Source: Herbiconiux ginsengi | Lineage (GTDB): Bacteria; Actinomycetota; Actinomycetes; Actinomycetales; Microbacteriaceae | DNA length: 64,000 nt | NCBI RefSeq assembly: GCF_900107435.1 | Contig: NZ_FNPZ01000002.1 | Coordinates: forward strand, 248,001-312,000 | Direction of reading: 5' to 3' | Shown here: piece by piece, positions 47,136-59,582 of the stretch | Layout: every line of letters starts with the position of its first letter | Numbering within the stretch: position 1 is the first letter of the stretch | The notes under the pieces: model-generated | What the model was told of the DNA's origin: nothing | Seen by the model: only the letters and a program-made list of their open reading frames with translations | The model's database searches: none | Made by a program: the position numbers and the translations under genes

Positions 47136-47906
47136 ATGGCCGTGATCGATCTGAACGCCGACCTCGGTGAGTCGTTCGGCGCCTGGGACCTCGGCGACGA
47201 CCGCGCGATGCTCGATCTCGTGACCAGCGCGAACGTCGCCTGTGGGTTCCACGCGGGCGATCCCACGCGCATCCTCGAAACCCTGCGGCTCGCCACCACC
47301 CGCCGCACCGAGATCGGCGCGCAGGTGTCCTACCCCGATCTCCGCGGTTTCGGCCGGCGCGACCTCGATCTTCCCGCCGCCGACCTCACGGCCGACGTCA
47401 TCTACCAGATCGGCGCCCTGCAGGGCCTCGCCACGGCCGCCGGAACCCGGGTGCTCTACGTGAAACCGCACGGCGCCCTGTACAACCGGATCGTGCACGA
47501 CGAACGGCAGGCCGGTGCCGTGGTCGACGCGGTGATCGCGATCGATCCCTCGCTCGCGATCGTCGGGTTGCCCGACTCGGAGGTGGGGCGCCTGGCCGAG
47601 GCGGAGGGTCTCCGCTTCGTGCCCGAGGCCTTCGCCGATCGCGCCTACCGGCCCGACGGCACACTGGTGCCCCGCATCGAGGCCGGCGCCGTGCTGCACG
47701 ATGCCGGCGAGATCGCCGAGCGGATGCTCCGCCTCGCAACCGAAGGCGTCGTCACCGCCATCGACGGAACCGACATCGCTCTCTCGGCCGAGACCATCTG
47801 CGTGCACGGCGACACCGCCGGTGCGGTGGCGATCGCCCGGGCGGTGCGCGACTCGATCGAAGCAGCCGGCCTCACGATCGCCCCGTTCGCCTCGTCGTCG
47901 CGATGA
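47136..47906 (+). CDS. pxpA: 5-oxoprolinase subunit A (LamB/YcsF family)
   Basis: PxpA is the component of the ATP-dependent 5-oxoprolinase PxpABC thought to act on the phosphorylated lactam, recycling 5-oxoproline to glutamate. The 256-residue protein starts [15 protein letters not shown], with [16 protein letters not shown] and [11 protein letters not shown] supplying conserved Asp/His residues. ATG 47136 is chosen over in-frame upstream codons that lie within coaE. Its stop overlaps pxpB (ATGA). Confidence 0.95.
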   Translation: MAVIDLNADLGESFGAWDLGDDRAMLDLVTSANVACGFHAGDPTRILETLRLATTRRTEIGAQVSYPDLRGFGRRDLDLPAADLTADVIYQIGALQGLATAAGTRVLYVKPHGALYNRIVHDERQAGAVVDAVIAIDPSLAIVGLPDSEVGRLAEAEGLRFVPEAFADRAYRPDGTLVPRIEAGAVLHDAGEIAERMLRLATEGVVTAIDGTDIALSAETICVHGDTAGAVAIARAVRDSIEAAGLTIAPFASSSR

Positions 47907-48661
47907 CCGCACGGCTGGTGACGCAACCCGCCGGTGCGGGAGCGTCGCGCCCCGCCCTCACGGTGCTGCCGGTCGGGTCGGCCGCGGTGCTCGTCGAGCC
48001 GCCGGATGCGCGGAACGTGGTCGAGCTGTACCTGCGGCTGCGCGCGACGGCGCCAGCTGGCGTGACGGATCTCGTGCCCGCGGCGACCACGGTGCTGGTC
48101 GGCTTCGAGCCCGGGACGCAGTCGCGCGTGGCGGTCGTCGAGTGGATCCGGCGAGTGGGCGCGGAGGAACCTCGGGCGGCGCCGGAGGAAGTCGGCGCGA
48201 GTGCCGGGCCATTGCGCGAGGCCGACATCGGAGCCGGCGCCGACGCCGCGACCCGCTTGGCAGCCGAGCCGGAGCGTGGTGCGATCGTCGAGCTGCCGCT
48301 GCGGTACGACGGGCCCGATCTCGCCGTCGTCGCGGAGTTGACCGGCGCATCCGTCGATGAGGTCATCGGGGCGCACCTCGAGCAGGTGTGGACGGCGGCG
48401 TTCATCGGGTTCGCTCCCGGTTTCGCGTACCTCGCCGGTGAGGACGACCGTCTGACGGTGCCGCGTCGGGTCACTCCACGGGCTGCTGTGCCGGCCGGTT
48501 CGGTCGCCCTGGCGGCCGGATACTGCGGCGTGTATCCGCGGGAGTCGCCAGGCGGCTGGCATGTGATCGGACACACCGCTGCGGTTCTCTGGGATGCGCA
48601 GCGCGCCGATCCGGCGCTGCTGGCGCCCGGGACGCGGGTGAGGTTCGTCCGTGAAGGCTGA
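47903..48661 (+). CDS. pxpB: 5-oxoprolinase subunit B (KipI-like)
   Basis: PxpB works with PxpC to phosphorylate 5-oxoproline. The 252-residue protein has the KipI signatures [33 protein letters not shown] and [10 protein letters not shown]. The N-terminal ~30 residues and a segment around residues 75-125 (Ala/Glu-rich) are longer than in compact KipI proteins. It overlaps pxpA by 4 bases and pxpC by 11. Confidence 0.93.
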   Translation: MTARLVTQPAGAGASRPALTVLPVGSAAVLVEPPDARNVVELYLRLRATAPAGVTDLVPAATTVLVGFEPGTQSRVAVVEWIRRVGAEEPRAAPEEVGASAGPLREADIGAGADAATRLAAEPERGAIVELPLRYDGPDLAVVAELTGASVDEVIGAHLEQVWTAAFIGFAPGFAYLAGEDDRLTVPRRVTPRAAVPAGSVALAAGYCGVYPRESPGGWHVIGHTAAVLWDAQRADPALLAPGTRVRFVREG

Positions 48662-49790
48662 CGAGGGCGCTCAGGTGGCCAGTTCCACCGCGGCGTTCGA
48701 GGTGCTCGCCACCGGCCCGCTCGCGCTCCTGCAGGACGAGGGGCGGCCGGGATACGCGCACTTCGGGGTCACCGCATCCGGCGCAGCCGACCGTTGCGCC
48801 TACGCCGCGGCGAACCGGCTCGTGGGCAACGAGCAGGGCGCGGCTGCGATCGAGGTCGTCCTCGGCGGGCTCGAACTACGGGCGCTCCGCACGATGCTCG
48901 TCGCGCTGACCGGGGCTGCGGCCGTCGCCACCGTCACGGAGTTCGTGCGGGTCGGCCGCCACTCCAGAGTCGCGGACCCCGAGGCCAGCGCCCCGGTCCC
49001 TGCCCGCGCGGTGAACGATGGCAATTCGGCGGGCGGCGGTGACTCGGCGAGCGATGACGATGCACCGGGCCAGAGCGGCCCGATGGGCGGCGGCGGCCCG
49101 CCGCGTGCGGCCGATGCGGGCCCCGCCGTGGACGCTGTGCGGCGCATCCGTCGAACCGTCGTGAACCCGGCCGGCACATCGTTCACCGTGTTCGCCGGCG
49201 ACACGATCGCGGTGGGAGCACCCGAGGGTGGACTCCGCTCCTATCTGGCGGTGCGCGGCGGCTTCGCGGGGGAGCGGGTGCTCGGCAGCCGCTCGAGCGA
49301 CGTGTTGAGCGGGCTCGGTCCGGCGGCGCTGCGGGCGGGCGACGTGCTCGAACTCGCGGGCGACGAAGAGGGAACACCCGGCGACTGGCCTGGCACCACG
49401 CTCATCCCGCCGCCACTGCCGCGGTCCGGTCCCGTGATCCTCGCCATCGCCCGGGGTCCGCGCGACGACTGGTTCGGCGACGCCGGCTGGCAGGCCTTGC
49501 TCGGCGCGACGTGGACGGTCGGAACCGACTCGAACCGGGTCGGCGTGCGATTGGCGGCCGACGGGGTCGCGATCGAGCGTGCTCCTGGACACGCCGGCGA
49601 ACTCCCCAGCGAAGGGATGGTGGTGGGCGCGGTGCAGATCCCTCCGAGCGGCCAGCCCGTCGTGTTCCTCCGCGACCACCCGGTGACCGGCGGCTACCCG
49701 GTGATCGGCGTACTCACGGCGGATTCGGTCGACCGAGCGGCGCAAGCCCGGCCGGGAGACCCGGTGCGATTCCGGGAAAGGCGTCAGTAA
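48651..49790 (+). CDS. pxpC: 5-oxoprolinase subunit C (KipA-like)
   Basis: PxpC is the KipA/biotin-dependent carboxylase-like partner of PxpB. The 379-residue protein has LLQDEGRPGYAHFGVTASGA, YLAVRGGFAGERVLGSRSSD and the late EGMVVGAVQIPPSGQPVVFL with DHPVTGGYPVIGVL. Residues ~105-160 form a Gly/Ser/Asp/Pro-rich low-complexity insert not expected in the family, probably a surface loop. The GTG start lies inside pxpB. No transporter gene accompanies the trio here. Confidence 0.93.
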   Translation: MKADEGAQVASSTAAFEVLATGPLALLQDEGRPGYAHFGVTASGAADRCAYAAANRLVGNEQGAAAIEVVLGGLELRALRTMLVALTGAAAVATVTEFVRVGRHSRVADPEASAPVPARAVNDGNSAGGGDSASDDDAPGQSGPMGGGGPPRAADAGPAVDAVRRIRRTVVNPAGTSFTVFAGDTIAVGAPEGGLRSYLAVRGGFAGERVLGSRSSDVLSGLGPAALRAGDVLELAGDEEGTPGDWPGTTLIPPPLPRSGPVILAIARGPRDDWFGDAGWQALLGATWTVGTDSNRVGVRLAADGVAIERAPGHAGELPSEGMVVGAVQIPPSGQPVVFLRDHPVTGGYPVIGVLTADSVDRAAQARPGDPVRFRERRQ

Positions 49791-49798
49791 TTACGCAG

Positions 49799-49840
49799 AT
49801 GACGAGGACCGACGCCCTATACGGGGTCGGTCCTCGTCAT
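49799..49840. terminator. Bidirectional terminator between pxpC and pfkA
   Basis: ATGACGAGGACCGA pairs with TCGGTCCTCGTCAT, with CCC/GGG near the loop and only minor bulges. It sits between the converging pxpC and pfkA stops. Confidence 0.88.
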
Positions 49841-49862
49841 GTGCGCAATCATTCGCCGCGGC

Positions 49863-50888
49863 TCAGCCGAAGAGCATCGCCGCTTCGTCGTAGCGGTGCT
49901 GCGGCACGACCTTGAGCTTGCCGAGCGCCTCCTCGAAGCCCACGGTCACGATGTCGGTGCCGCGCAGCGCCACCATCTGCCCCCAGGCCGATTCCTGCAC
50001 GATGTCGGATGCGGCCATGCCGAGACGGGTCGCGAGCACGCGGTCGTAGGCGGTCGGCACGCCGCCGCGCTGGATGTGGCCGAGCGTGGTCGCCCGCGTC
50101 TCGATGCCGGTGAGGTCTTCGATCATGGGCGCGAGCCGCTCGCCGATGCCGCCGAGACGCGGACGACCGAAGGCGTCGAGGCCCCGCTCGGAGTGCGGGT
50201 CGTCGGCGTGGTCGGGCGTGAACCCCTCGGCCACGACGACGAGGGGAGCGCGCCCGCGGTTCGCGGCGCTCTGCACCCACTCCGCCACCTGCGCCATGCT
50301 CGTCTTCTGCTCGGGGATCAGGATGGCGTGAGCCCCCGCGGCCATGCCGGAGTGCAGCGCGATCCAGCCCACGTGCCGCCCCATCACCTCGGCCACCATG
50401 CAGCGGCTGTGCGAGTCGCCGGTGGTGCGCAGGCGGTCCATCGCCTCGGTGGCGATCTCGACGGCGGTGTCGAAGCCGAAGGTGTAGTCGGTGGCGTCGA
50501 GGTCGTTGTCGACGGTCTTGGGCACACCGACGATCTTGAGGCCGGCATCCGTCAGCCGCTTCGCCGCGGCGAGGGTGCCCTCGCCGCCGATCGCCATGAT
50601 GGCGTCGATTCCGAGACGGTCGAGGGTCTCCTGGATGCGCTCCGGCCCGCCGTTGCCCTCGAAGGGATTCGTGCGCGACGTGCCGAGGATGGTGCCGCCC
50701 TGCTTGGCGATGCCGCGCACGTGGCTGCGCTCGAGCGGGAGGATGTCGCCGTTGACGACGCCGCGCCAGCCGTCTTTGAAGCCGACGAACTCCTGCCCGT
50801 TGATCTCGGTGCCCTTGAGGACTGCGCCGCGGATGACCGCGTTCAGTCCAGGACAGTCTCCGCCGCTGGTCAGGATGCCGATTCTCAT
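49863..50888 (-). CDS. pfkA: 6-phosphofructokinase, ATP type
   Basis: Pfk phosphorylates fructose 6-phosphate to the 1,6-bisphosphate. The 341-residue protein has ILTSGGDCPGLNAVIRG, GGEGT (101-105), the catalytic PKTVDNDLDATDYTFGFDTA and MGRHVGWIALHSGMAAGA. Gly104 with Lys124 is the pairing described for group III ATP-dependent actinobacterial enzymes; PPi-dependent relatives carry Asp at 104. The ATG at 50888 has a GAGG site about 10 bases upstream. The frame stays open far upstream on this strand, but that sequence is the shadow of uvrB. Confidence 0.94.
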   Translation of the reverse strand: MRIGILTSGGDCPGLNAVIRGAVLKGTEINGQEFVGFKDGWRGVVNGDILPLERSHVRGIAKQGGTILGTSRTNPFEGNGGPERIQETLDRLGIDAIMAIGGEGTLAAAKRLTDAGLKIVGVPKTVDNDLDATDYTFGFDTAVEIATEAMDRLRTTGDSHSRCMVAEVMGRHVGWIALHSGMAAGAHAILIPEQKTSMAQVAEWVQSAANRGRAPLVVVAEGFTPDHADDPHSERGLDAFGRPRLGGIGERLAPMIEDLTGIETRATTLGHIQRGGVPTAYDRVLATRLGMAASDIVQESAWGQMVALRGTDIVTVGFEEALGKLKVVPQHRYDEAAMLFG

Positions 50889-50975
50889 GTGTGTCTGCCT
50901 CGAGGTGGTGGTGAGGTGGGATGCGCCGCCATGACGCTGAGAGCGAGCACCGACCGGGATGTCGGTGGCTCTCCC

Positions 50976-50981
50976 TAAACT
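50976..50981 (+). promoter_or_regulatory. Leaderless -10 (TAAACT) for uvrB
   Basis: TAAACT, six bases, then the uvrB ATG. I found no LexA-type palindrome in the pfkA-uvrB gap. Confidence 0.6.
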
Positions 50982-50987
50982 TAATGC

Positions 50988-53057
<2,070 letters not shown>

Positions 53058-53097
53058 GCCCTGAGCGTAATCGGGCGCCAGTGTCAGTGGGTCAACA

Positions 53098-53103
53098 TAG
53101 ACT
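53098..53103 (+). promoter_or_regulatory. Leaderless -10 (TAGACT) for uvrA
   Basis: TAGACT, six bases, then the GTG start of uvrA. No SOS box is visible in the 52-base gap. Confidence 0.6.
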
Positions 53104-53109
53104 TTCGGG

Positions 53110-56052
53110 GTGTCGATTTCGAGCGTAGATTCCGTTGATTCCCTGGGCCCTCGTCCCGTCCCGATCCCGGTCGAGCCGGTCGAGTTCCGCCATGGTTCCA
53201 GCGGAAAGCTGAGCGTCCACGGCGCCCGGGTGCACAACCTGCGCGATGTCGACATCGAGATCCCGCGCGACTCGCTCGTGGTGTTCACCGGTCTCTCCGG
53301 CTCGGGCAAGTCGAGCCTCGCCTTCGACACGATCTTCGCCGAGGGGCAGCGCCGCTACGTCGAGTCGCTGAGCGCCTATGCCCGGCAGTTCCTCGGCCAG
53401 GTCGATCGTCCCGACGTCGACTTCATCGAGGGCTTGAGCCCGGCGGTGTCGATCGATCAGAAGTCGACGAACCGCAACCCGCGATCGACGGTGGGCACCA
53501 TCACCGAGATCTACGACTACATGCGTCTGCTCTGGGCACGCATCGGCATCGCGCACTGTCCGGTCTGCGGCGAGGTCATCTCGGCTCAGACCGTGCAGCA
53601 GATCGCCGATCAGCTGATGGAGCTCGAACCCGGTGTGCGGTATCAGATCCTCAGCCCGGTCGTCTCGCAGAAGAAGGGCGAGTTCGTCGACCTCTTCAAG
53701 GAGCTCTCCGCGAGCGGATACTCGCGGGCGATCGTCGACGGCGATCTCATCCAGCTCACCGAGCCGCCGAAGCTCAAGAAGCAGTTCAAGCACGACATCT
53801 CGGTGGTGGTCGACCGTCTGGTGGCCGGCCCTGAGATCCTCGGCCGGCTCACCGACTCGCTCGAGACAGCCCTGCGCCTCACCGATGGGCTGGTGCAGAT
53901 CAACTATGTCGACGAGAACGGCCCCGAGGCCTGGCAGACCTTCTCCGAGAAGCTCTCCTGCCCCAATCAGCACCCCATCCAGCTCACCGAGATCGAGCCG
54001 CGCACCTTCTCGTTCAACGCCCCGTTCGGCGCCTGCCCGGAGTGCTCCGGCCTCGGCACCCGGATGTCGGTCGATCAAGACCTCCTGCTCGGAGACGAAG
54101 ACCTCAGCATCAACGACGGCGTCATCATCCCGTGGACCACGCAGGGCAAGGGCCTGTTCCAGTACTACGAGAAGCTGCTCGAGGGCCTCGCCCGCGATCT
54201 CGACTTCTCGTTGAACACACCGTGGAAGAAGTTGAAGCCCGATGTGCAGGAGGCGATCCTGCGCGGCAACAACTTCGAGGTCAAGGTCAAGTGGAAGAAC
54301 CGCTACGGCCGGGAGATGAGCTACACCTCGGGCTTCGAGGGCGTCATGCCCTACATCGAGCGCCAGTTCATCCAGGCCGACTCCGACTCGCAGCGCGCGC
54401 GGTGGGGTGAATACCTCCGCGAGGTGCCCTGCCCGGTCTGCGACGGCAAGCGCCTGAAGCCCGAAGTGCTCGCGGTCACGGTGAACGAGCGAAGCATCGC
54501 GGATGTCGCGGAGCTCAGCCTCATCGACGCCCAGGAGTTCATGGGCGAGCTCACGCTCACCGACCGCGAGGCCATGATCGCCGCCCAGGTGCTGCGTGAG
54601 ATCAAGGCGCGCCTCGACTTCCTCATCGAGGTGGGCCTCAACTACCTCAGTCTGGCCCGTGCGGCCGGTTCGCTCTCGGGTGGCGAGGCTCAGCGCATCC
54701 GTCTCGCGACGCAGATCGGATCGGGCCTCACCGGGGTGCTCTACGTGCTCGACGAGCCGTCGATCGGTCTGCACCAGCGCGACAACCGGCGTCTGATCGA
54801 GACCCTGGTGAAGCTGAAGAGTCTCGGCAACACGCTGATCGTGGTGGAGCACGACGAAGACACCATCCGCACGGCGGACTGGATCGTCGACATCGGCCCC
54901 GGTGCCGGGGTGAACGGCGGCACCGTGGTGCACTCCGGGCACTACGACGAGCTGCTCGCCAACACCCGTTCGCTCACCGGCGACTATCTCTCCGGCCGCA
55001 AGTCGATCGAGGTGCCGAAGAAGCGTCGCCCGATCGATCGCAAGCGCATGATCTCCGTGGTCGACGCCGAGGCCAACAACCTCAAGAAGGTCACCGCCGA
55101 CTTCCCGCTCGGCGTCATGACGGCGGTCACCGGTGTCAGCGGCTCGGGCAAGTCGAGTCTTGTCAACGACATCCTCTATCGCGTGATGGCCAACCAGCTG
55201 AACGGGGCGCGCAAACTCCCGGGCAAGCACAAGCGCGTGCTCGGACTCGACAACCTCGACAAGGTGGTGCACGTCGACCAGGCGCCGATCGGCCGTACCC
55301 CGCGCTCGAACCCGGCGACCTACACGGGGGTCTTCGACCGCATCCGTACGCTCTTCTCGGAGACCGCCGAGGCGAAGGCCCGGGGCTACCTGCCCGGCCG
55401 GTTCTCGTTCAACGTCAAGGGAGGCCGCTGCGAGGCCTGCTCGGGTGACGGCACGATCAAGATCGAGATGAACTTCCTGCCCGACGTCTACGTCGCGTGT
55501 GAGGTCTGCGGTGGTGCGCGCTACAACCGCGACACCCTGGCCGTGCACTACAAGGGCAAGAACATCGCCGAAGTGCTCGACATGCCGATCTCCGAGGCGG
55601 CCGAGTTCTTCGAGCCGATCTCGGCCATCCACCGGTTCTTGAAAACACTGGTCGAGGTGGGCCTCGGCTACGTGCGTCTCGGCCAGAGCGCCACCACGCT
55701 GTCGGGCGGCGAGGCGCAGCGCGTCAAGCTCGCCACCGAGCTGCAGCGACGGTCGAACGGCCGGAGCGTCTACGTTCTCGACGAGCCGACCACGGGTCTG
55801 CACTTCGAAGACGTGCGCAAGCTCCTGCTGGTGCTGAACAGCCTGGTCGACAAGGGAAACACGGTGATCGTGATCGAGCACAACCTCGACGTGATCAAGT
55901 CGGCCGACTGGCTGATCGACCTCGGCCCTGAGGGCGGATCGGGTGGCGGCACGGTCATCGCCACCGGTACGCCGGAGAAGGTCGCCAAGGTCGAAGCGAG
56001 CCACACCGGACGGTTCCTCAAGGAGGTCCTCGCCGCTCCCGGCAAGCGCTGA
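53110..56052 (+). CDS. uvrA: Excinuclease ABC subunit A
   Basis: UvrA is the dimeric ATPase that finds DNA lesions. The 980-residue protein has two ABC modules: Walker [15 protein letters not shown] with the insertion and signature [12 protein letters not shown], then [15 protein letters not shown] with [13 protein letters not shown]. The central zinc finger is [14 protein letters not shown] with [19 protein letters not shown] precedes it. The N-terminal zinc site retains only HCPVCGEVI. The GTG start is leaderless in layout and gives a short Pro-rich N-terminal extension. Confidence 0.97.
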   Translation: MSISSVDSVDSLGPRPVPIPVEPVEFRHGSSGKLSVHGARVHNLRDVDIEIPRDSLVVFTGLSGSGKSSLAFDTIFAEGQRRYVESLSAYARQFLGQVDRPDVDFIEGLSPAVSIDQKSTNRNPRSTVGTITEIYDYMRLLWARIGIAHCPVCGEVISAQTVQQIADQLMELEPGVRYQILSPVVSQKKGEFVDLFKELSASGYSRAIVDGDLIQLTEPPKLKKQFKHDISVVVDRLVAGPEILGRLTDSLETALRLTDGLVQINYVDENGPEAWQTFSEKLSCPNQHPIQLTEIEPRTFSFNAPFGACPECSGLGTRMSVDQDLLLGDEDLSINDGVIIPWTTQGKGLFQYYEKLLEGLARDLDFSLNTPWKKLKPDVQEAILRGNNFEVKVKWKNRYGREMSYTSGFEGVMPYIERQFIQADSDSQRARWGEYLREVPCPVCDGKRLKPEVLAVTVNERSIADVAELSLIDAQEFMGELTLTDREAMIAAQVLREIKARLDFLIEVGLNYLSLARAAGSLSGGEAQRIRLATQIGSGLTGVLYVLDEPSIGLHQRDNRRLIETLVKLKSLGNTLIVVEHDEDTIRTADWIVDIGPGAGVNGGTVVHSGHYDELLANTRSLTGDYLSGRKSIEVPKKRRPIDRKRMISVVDAEANNLKKVTADFPLGVMTAVTGVSGSGKSSLVNDILYRVMANQLNGARKLPGKHKRVLGLDNLDKVVHVDQAPIGRTPRSNPATYTGVFDRIRTLFSETAEAKARGYLPGRFSFNVKGGRCEACSGDGTIKIEMNFLPDVYVACEVCGGARYNRDTLAVHYKGKNIAEVLDMPISEAAEFFEPISAIHRFLKTLVEVGLGYVRLGQSATTLSGGEAQRVKLATELQRRSNGRSVYVLDEPTTGLHFEDVRKLLLVLNSLVDKGNTVIVIEHNLDVIKSADWLIDLGPEGGSGGGTVIATGTPEKVAKVEASHTGRFLKEVLAAPGKR

Positions 56053-56098
56053 GGAGCTCGTGAGGTGCGCTGAGCAGCCGAGCTGCGCGTCGGCGCGC

Positions 56099-56118
56099 CC
56101 GCCTGTCAGCGCAGGCGG
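56099..56118. terminator. Weak hairpin at the uvrA/56106-gene convergence
   Basis: CCGCCTG (56099-56105) and CAGGCGG (56112-56118) pair around TCAGCG, overlapping the stop codon of the minus-strand gene. A modest candidate for mutual termination. Confidence 0.3.
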
Positions 56119-57497
56119 AGCGGCGCGAGCAGCCGGTCGGCTTCGGCGACGTCGGCCGACGCCCCGACACAGCGGGGGAGCGGTCGCGCGTCGGACTCCG
56201 CGACCCGTTCCAGACGGATCACCAGCCGGCGCGGATCGTCGGCACCGTAGCGGTAGGAGATCTCGTCTCCGACGTCGATGAGCAATTCGCCGAGCTGCAC
56301 CTCGTTCTCGTCGATGGTGCTGTCGTCGGAGTCGTCGGCCGATCCGACGCCGCCGGCCGGCCCGTCGTCGCCGATCCGGTCGACCGCGGTGATCACCACG
56401 CCGGGCTCGGCCGCCACGGTGAACGCGTGGGGTTCGTCGTTCGGCCAGTCCAGACTCAGTTGGGAGGCCAGATGCAGTTCCCCGAGATCGGAGCCGGAGG
56501 CCAGCAGCAGCCGCCGCCACTGGGCGGGCCGAGACCCGATCACCGCGACCTTCACCTGGAGCGCCGTTCCTGCGTGGTGCGGGTTGAGCGGGTCGTCGTC
56601 GAGGAGTCCCAACTCTTCCGCGATCTCGACCACCGCGTCGGCGAGGGCGGGCCGCAGATCGGCCGGCGTCTCGTAACGGGCGACCCCGGAGGCTTCGGTG
56701 AGCCGGAGCAGTCCATCGTGCTCGAGGAGCGCCAGCATCCGTGCCGTGTCAGGGTCGGCGGCGCGCGCCTCCTCGACGGTCACACCGGCGGCGGTGTCGA
56801 GCATCGCACGGATGCGTTCCTCCGACCTCTCCGGCAGGAGGCCTGGATCGGCGGCCACGCAGAGCAGCCCCATGACGCGCTCGACCGCCAAGGCTGCCGG
56901 AACGGCGGGCTCGACGTCACCCGACACGCGGTCGACCGGGTCGCCGGGCACAGCCCCCAGAACGCCTCGAAGGCGCTGGACCAGCTCGGCCGGGGTACGG
57001 ATGGTGGCCGGCAGGCCTTCGAAGGCGCGGCGCGCTCGGCCGGCCGGAACGGCTTCGACATCGTCGAGCGAATCCAGGAGGAAACCGAGCAGTTCCGTGC
57101 TCAACTCGAACGCCACCTCGAGGAGCTCGGCGCTCTCGTCGATCTCCTCGTCGGTGCCCAGCCACGTGCCCGTCTCCACCACGAAGTCGAGATAGTGCTC
57201 GAGCGTCTGGATGACCTCGGGCAGGTCGGCGGATCGCTCCGGGTCGTCGTCGATCCCGGCGAGCAGATCTTCCAGCACGGGGGCGAGCGGCGCGTGCAGC
57301 GCGCCCCGGCTCCGGTCGAACAGTTCGCCGAGCAGGGCGACGGCGTCGTCGGCGCTCAAGTGGCCTTCGCTGTCGACGATCAGGTGCCGCGCATACCAGC
57401 GCTCGAAACCGATCAAGAGGGCCTTCGTCGCGGTCGCCGACGTCGGGCCGGCCCCCTGACGTACGGGTCGCCGAGGCGGTCGACGTTTGACACCCAT
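56106..57497 (-). CDS. pRiA4b ORF-3-like domain protein
   Basis: The 463-residue protein has a C-terminal plasmid pRiA4b ORF-3-like domain (~330-450): LQVKVAVIGSRPAQWRRLLL, ASQLSLDWPNDEPHAFTV, GELLIDVGDEISYRYG and RRLVIRLERV. The N-terminal part is acidic and helical, starting basic (MGVKRRPPRRPVRQ) and containing LLIGFERWYARHLIVDSEGH. The function of this domain is unknown; related sequences occur beside mobile elements. ATG 57497 is chosen because AGGAAGCAGG precedes it; a GTG at 57530 is possible. It sits between uvrA and uvrC on the opposite strand. Confidence 0.78.
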   Translation of the reverse strand: MGVKRRPPRRPVRQGAGPTSATATKALLIGFERWYARHLIVDSEGHLSADDAVALLGELFDRSRGALHAPLAPVLEDLLAGIDDDPERSADLPEVIQTLEHYLDFVVETGTWLGTDEEIDESAELLEVAFELSTELLGFLLDSLDDVEAVPAGRARRAFEGLPATIRTPAELVQRLRGVLGAVPGDPVDRVSGDVEPAVPAALAVERVMGLLCVAADPGLLPERSEERIRAMLDTAAGVTVEEARAADPDTARMLALLEHDGLLRLTEASGVARYETPADLRPALADAVVEIAEELGLLDDDPLNPHHAGTALQVKVAVIGSRPAQWRRLLLASGSDLGELHLASQLSLDWPNDEPHAFTVAAEPGVVITAVDRIGDDGPAGGVGSADDSDDSTIDENEVQLGELLIDVGDEISYRYGADDPRRLVIRLERVAESDARPLPRCVGASADVAEADRLLAPLRLR

Positions 57498-57588
57498 CAC
57501 GAACCTGCTTCCTGTCCGCTCACCGCGCACTCCTCACCGATCGTAGACGCGCCCGATGTCGGTGCCGGATGCGAGAATTGAAACAACC

Positions 57589-59514
57589 ATGGCAGACACC
57601 GTCTCTTATCGCCCGAAGGCCGGGGAGATCCCCACGCAACCGGGCGTCTACCGCTTCAAAGACGCATCCGGTCGTGTGCTCTACGTCGGCAAGGCGAAGA
57701 ACCTCCGGGCCCGGCTCAGCAACTACTTCGCGCCCCTGCGGAGCCTGCACGAGCGCACCCGGCGCATGGTCACGAGCGCCGCGGGTGTCGAGTGGACGGT
57801 GGTGGCGACGGATGTCGAGTCACTGCAACTCGAATACACCTGGATCAAGGAGTTCGACCCGCCCTTCAACGTCAAGTTCCGCGACGACAAGACCTACCCC
57901 TTCATGGCGGTGACGCTCGGCGACGAGGCGCCGCGGGTGATGGTGACGCGCAACCACAAGATCAAGGGCGCCCGCTATTTCGGGCCGTACCCGAAGATCT
58001 GGGCGGTGAAGGACACCATCGACCTGATGATCAAGGCCTTCCCCATCCGCACCTGTTCCGACTCGAGCTACAAGCACGCGATGCAGACGGGGCGACCCTG
58101 TTTCCCCGGGCAGATCGGCCGTTGCGGCGGGCCGTGCTCGGGCAAGGTCACGATCGAGGAGCACCGGAAGATCGTCGACGACTTCGTGGCGTTCATGGCC
58201 GGCGGCGACACCCGCTTCGTCTCGGCGGCGCGCAAGAACATGAAGAAGGCCTCCGAGCGCCTGGACTACGAGGCGGCCGCGAAGTACCGCGACCAGTTGC
58301 AGGCCCTCGAGGCGGTGCTCGCGAAGAGTGCGGTGGTGCTGCGCGACGGCGTCGACGCCGACGTCTTCGGCGTCGAGCACGACGAGCTGGCCGCCAGCGT
58401 GCAGCAGTTCATCGTGCGCGGGGGGCGCATCCGCGGTGAGCGGTCGTGGACCGTCGACAAGGAGATCGACGTCGACACGGCCGAGCTGGTCGACTCGATC
58501 CTGCAGCAGGCCTACGAGGGCGACCAGGAGCCGCCGCGCGAGATCATCGTGCCGGCGCTGCCCGACGACACGGCCGAGCTCGAGACCTGGCTGGGGGAGC
58601 GGCGGGCCAAGGGCAAGGTCAAGCTGCACACGGCCCAGCGCGGCGAGAAGGCCGCCCTGATGACCACGGCGTCGATGAACGCCAAGAACAATCTGATGCT
58701 CTACAAGACGCGGCGATCCTCCGATTTCGTGGCGCGGTCGCAGGCCCTCACCGACATCCAGGAGGCGCTCGGGATGACCGATGCGCCGCTCCGGATGGAG
58801 TGCTACGACGTCTCGCACCTGGCCGGCACCAACATCGTCGCCTCGATGGTGGTGTTCGAAGACGGGCTGGCGCGCAAAGACCAGTACCGCCGTTTCTCGA
58901 TCGCCGACTCCACCGACGACACCGAATCGATCTACCAGGTGATCACCCGGCGACTGGCCTACCTGAAAGACCAGCCCGCCGAGGAGGCGTCGACCCGACC
59001 CGACCAGACCTTCACCGAGGGCGAAGGCCCCGCCGAGAGTGCGGCAGAGGAGTCGGTGGTGCAGGAGCGACGCAAGAAGTTCGCCTACCCGCCGAACCTG
59101 CTCATCGTCGACGGCGGCCAGCCCCAGGTGAACGCGGCTGCTCGTGCCCTCGAGGAGTCGGGGGTGCAGGGCATCTTCCTGGCCGGCATCGCGAAGCGCC
59201 TCGAAGAGGTCTGGCTGCCCGACACCGACTACCCGGTCATCCTCCCGCGCGGCAGTGAGGCCCTGTTCATGATCCAGCGCATCCGCGACGAGGCGCACCG
59301 TTTCGCCATCACGCACCAGCGGGCCCGGCGCAAGCGCGACATCTCGAGCGTGCTGAGCGACGTTCCGGGCCTCGGGCCGTCGCGGGTGCGCGAGTTGCTG
59401 AAGCACTTCGGGTCGGTGAGCGAGCTGAAGAAGGCGGATGCCGCGGCCATCGCCGAGGTGAAGGGGATCGGGCCCCTGCTGGCCGAGAGCATCCGCTCCA
59501 CTCTGTCCCGGTGA
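57589..59514 (+). CDS. uvrC: Excinuclease ABC subunit C
   Basis: UvrC makes both incisions around a lesion. The 641-residue protein has the GIY-YIG domain ([20 protein letters not shown]), cysteines in [11 protein letters not shown], a UVR domain (~205-240, [16 protein letters not shown]) that meets UvrB, the RNase H-like nuclease ([19 protein letters not shown] and [11 protein letters not shown]), and tandem helix-hairpin-helix motifs at the end. The ATG at 57589 is favoured over in-frame codons at 57556 because family members start MADTVSYRP-like. Confidence 0.96.
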   Translation: MADTVSYRPKAGEIPTQPGVYRFKDASGRVLYVGKAKNLRARLSNYFAPLRSLHERTRRMVTSAAGVEWTVVATDVESLQLEYTWIKEFDPPFNVKFRDDKTYPFMAVTLGDEAPRVMVTRNHKIKGARYFGPYPKIWAVKDTIDLMIKAFPIRTCSDSSYKHAMQTGRPCFPGQIGRCGGPCSGKVTIEEHRKIVDDFVAFMAGGDTRFVSAARKNMKKASERLDYEAAAKYRDQLQALEAVLAKSAVVLRDGVDADVFGVEHDELAASVQQFIVRGGRIRGERSWTVDKEIDVDTAELVDSILQQAYEGDQEPPREIIVPALPDDTAELETWLGERRAKGKVKLHTAQRGEKAALMTTASMNAKNNLMLYKTRRSSDFVARSQALTDIQEALGMTDAPLRMECYDVSHLAGTNIVASMVVFEDGLARKDQYRRFSIADSTDDTESIYQVITRRLAYLKDQPAEEASTRPDQTFTEGEGPAESAAEESVVQERRKKFAYPPNLLIVDGGQPQVNAAARALEESGVQGIFLAGIAKRLEEVWLPDTDYPVILPRGSEALFMIQRIRDEAHRFAITHQRARRKRDISSVLSDVPGLGPSRVRELLKHFGSVSELKKADAAAIAEVKGIGPLLAESIRSTLSR

Positions 59515-59528
59515 CCGACTCCTGTCGA

Positions 59529-59534
59529 TAGGCT
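59529..59534 (+). promoter_or_regulatory. Possible -10 for rapZ
   Basis: TAGGCT in the uvrC-rapZ gap would give a leader of about 42 bases. Confidence 0.3.
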
Positions 59535-59582
59535 AGACGCACGGCCCAGACCCCACGATCACCTTCGAAGCGAAAGCGCACG

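Noticed and set aside
53092-56520. Minus-strand open frame of 1142 codons opposite uvrA
   Set aside because: Antisense of uvrA; codon-position bias fits the plus-strand gene only.
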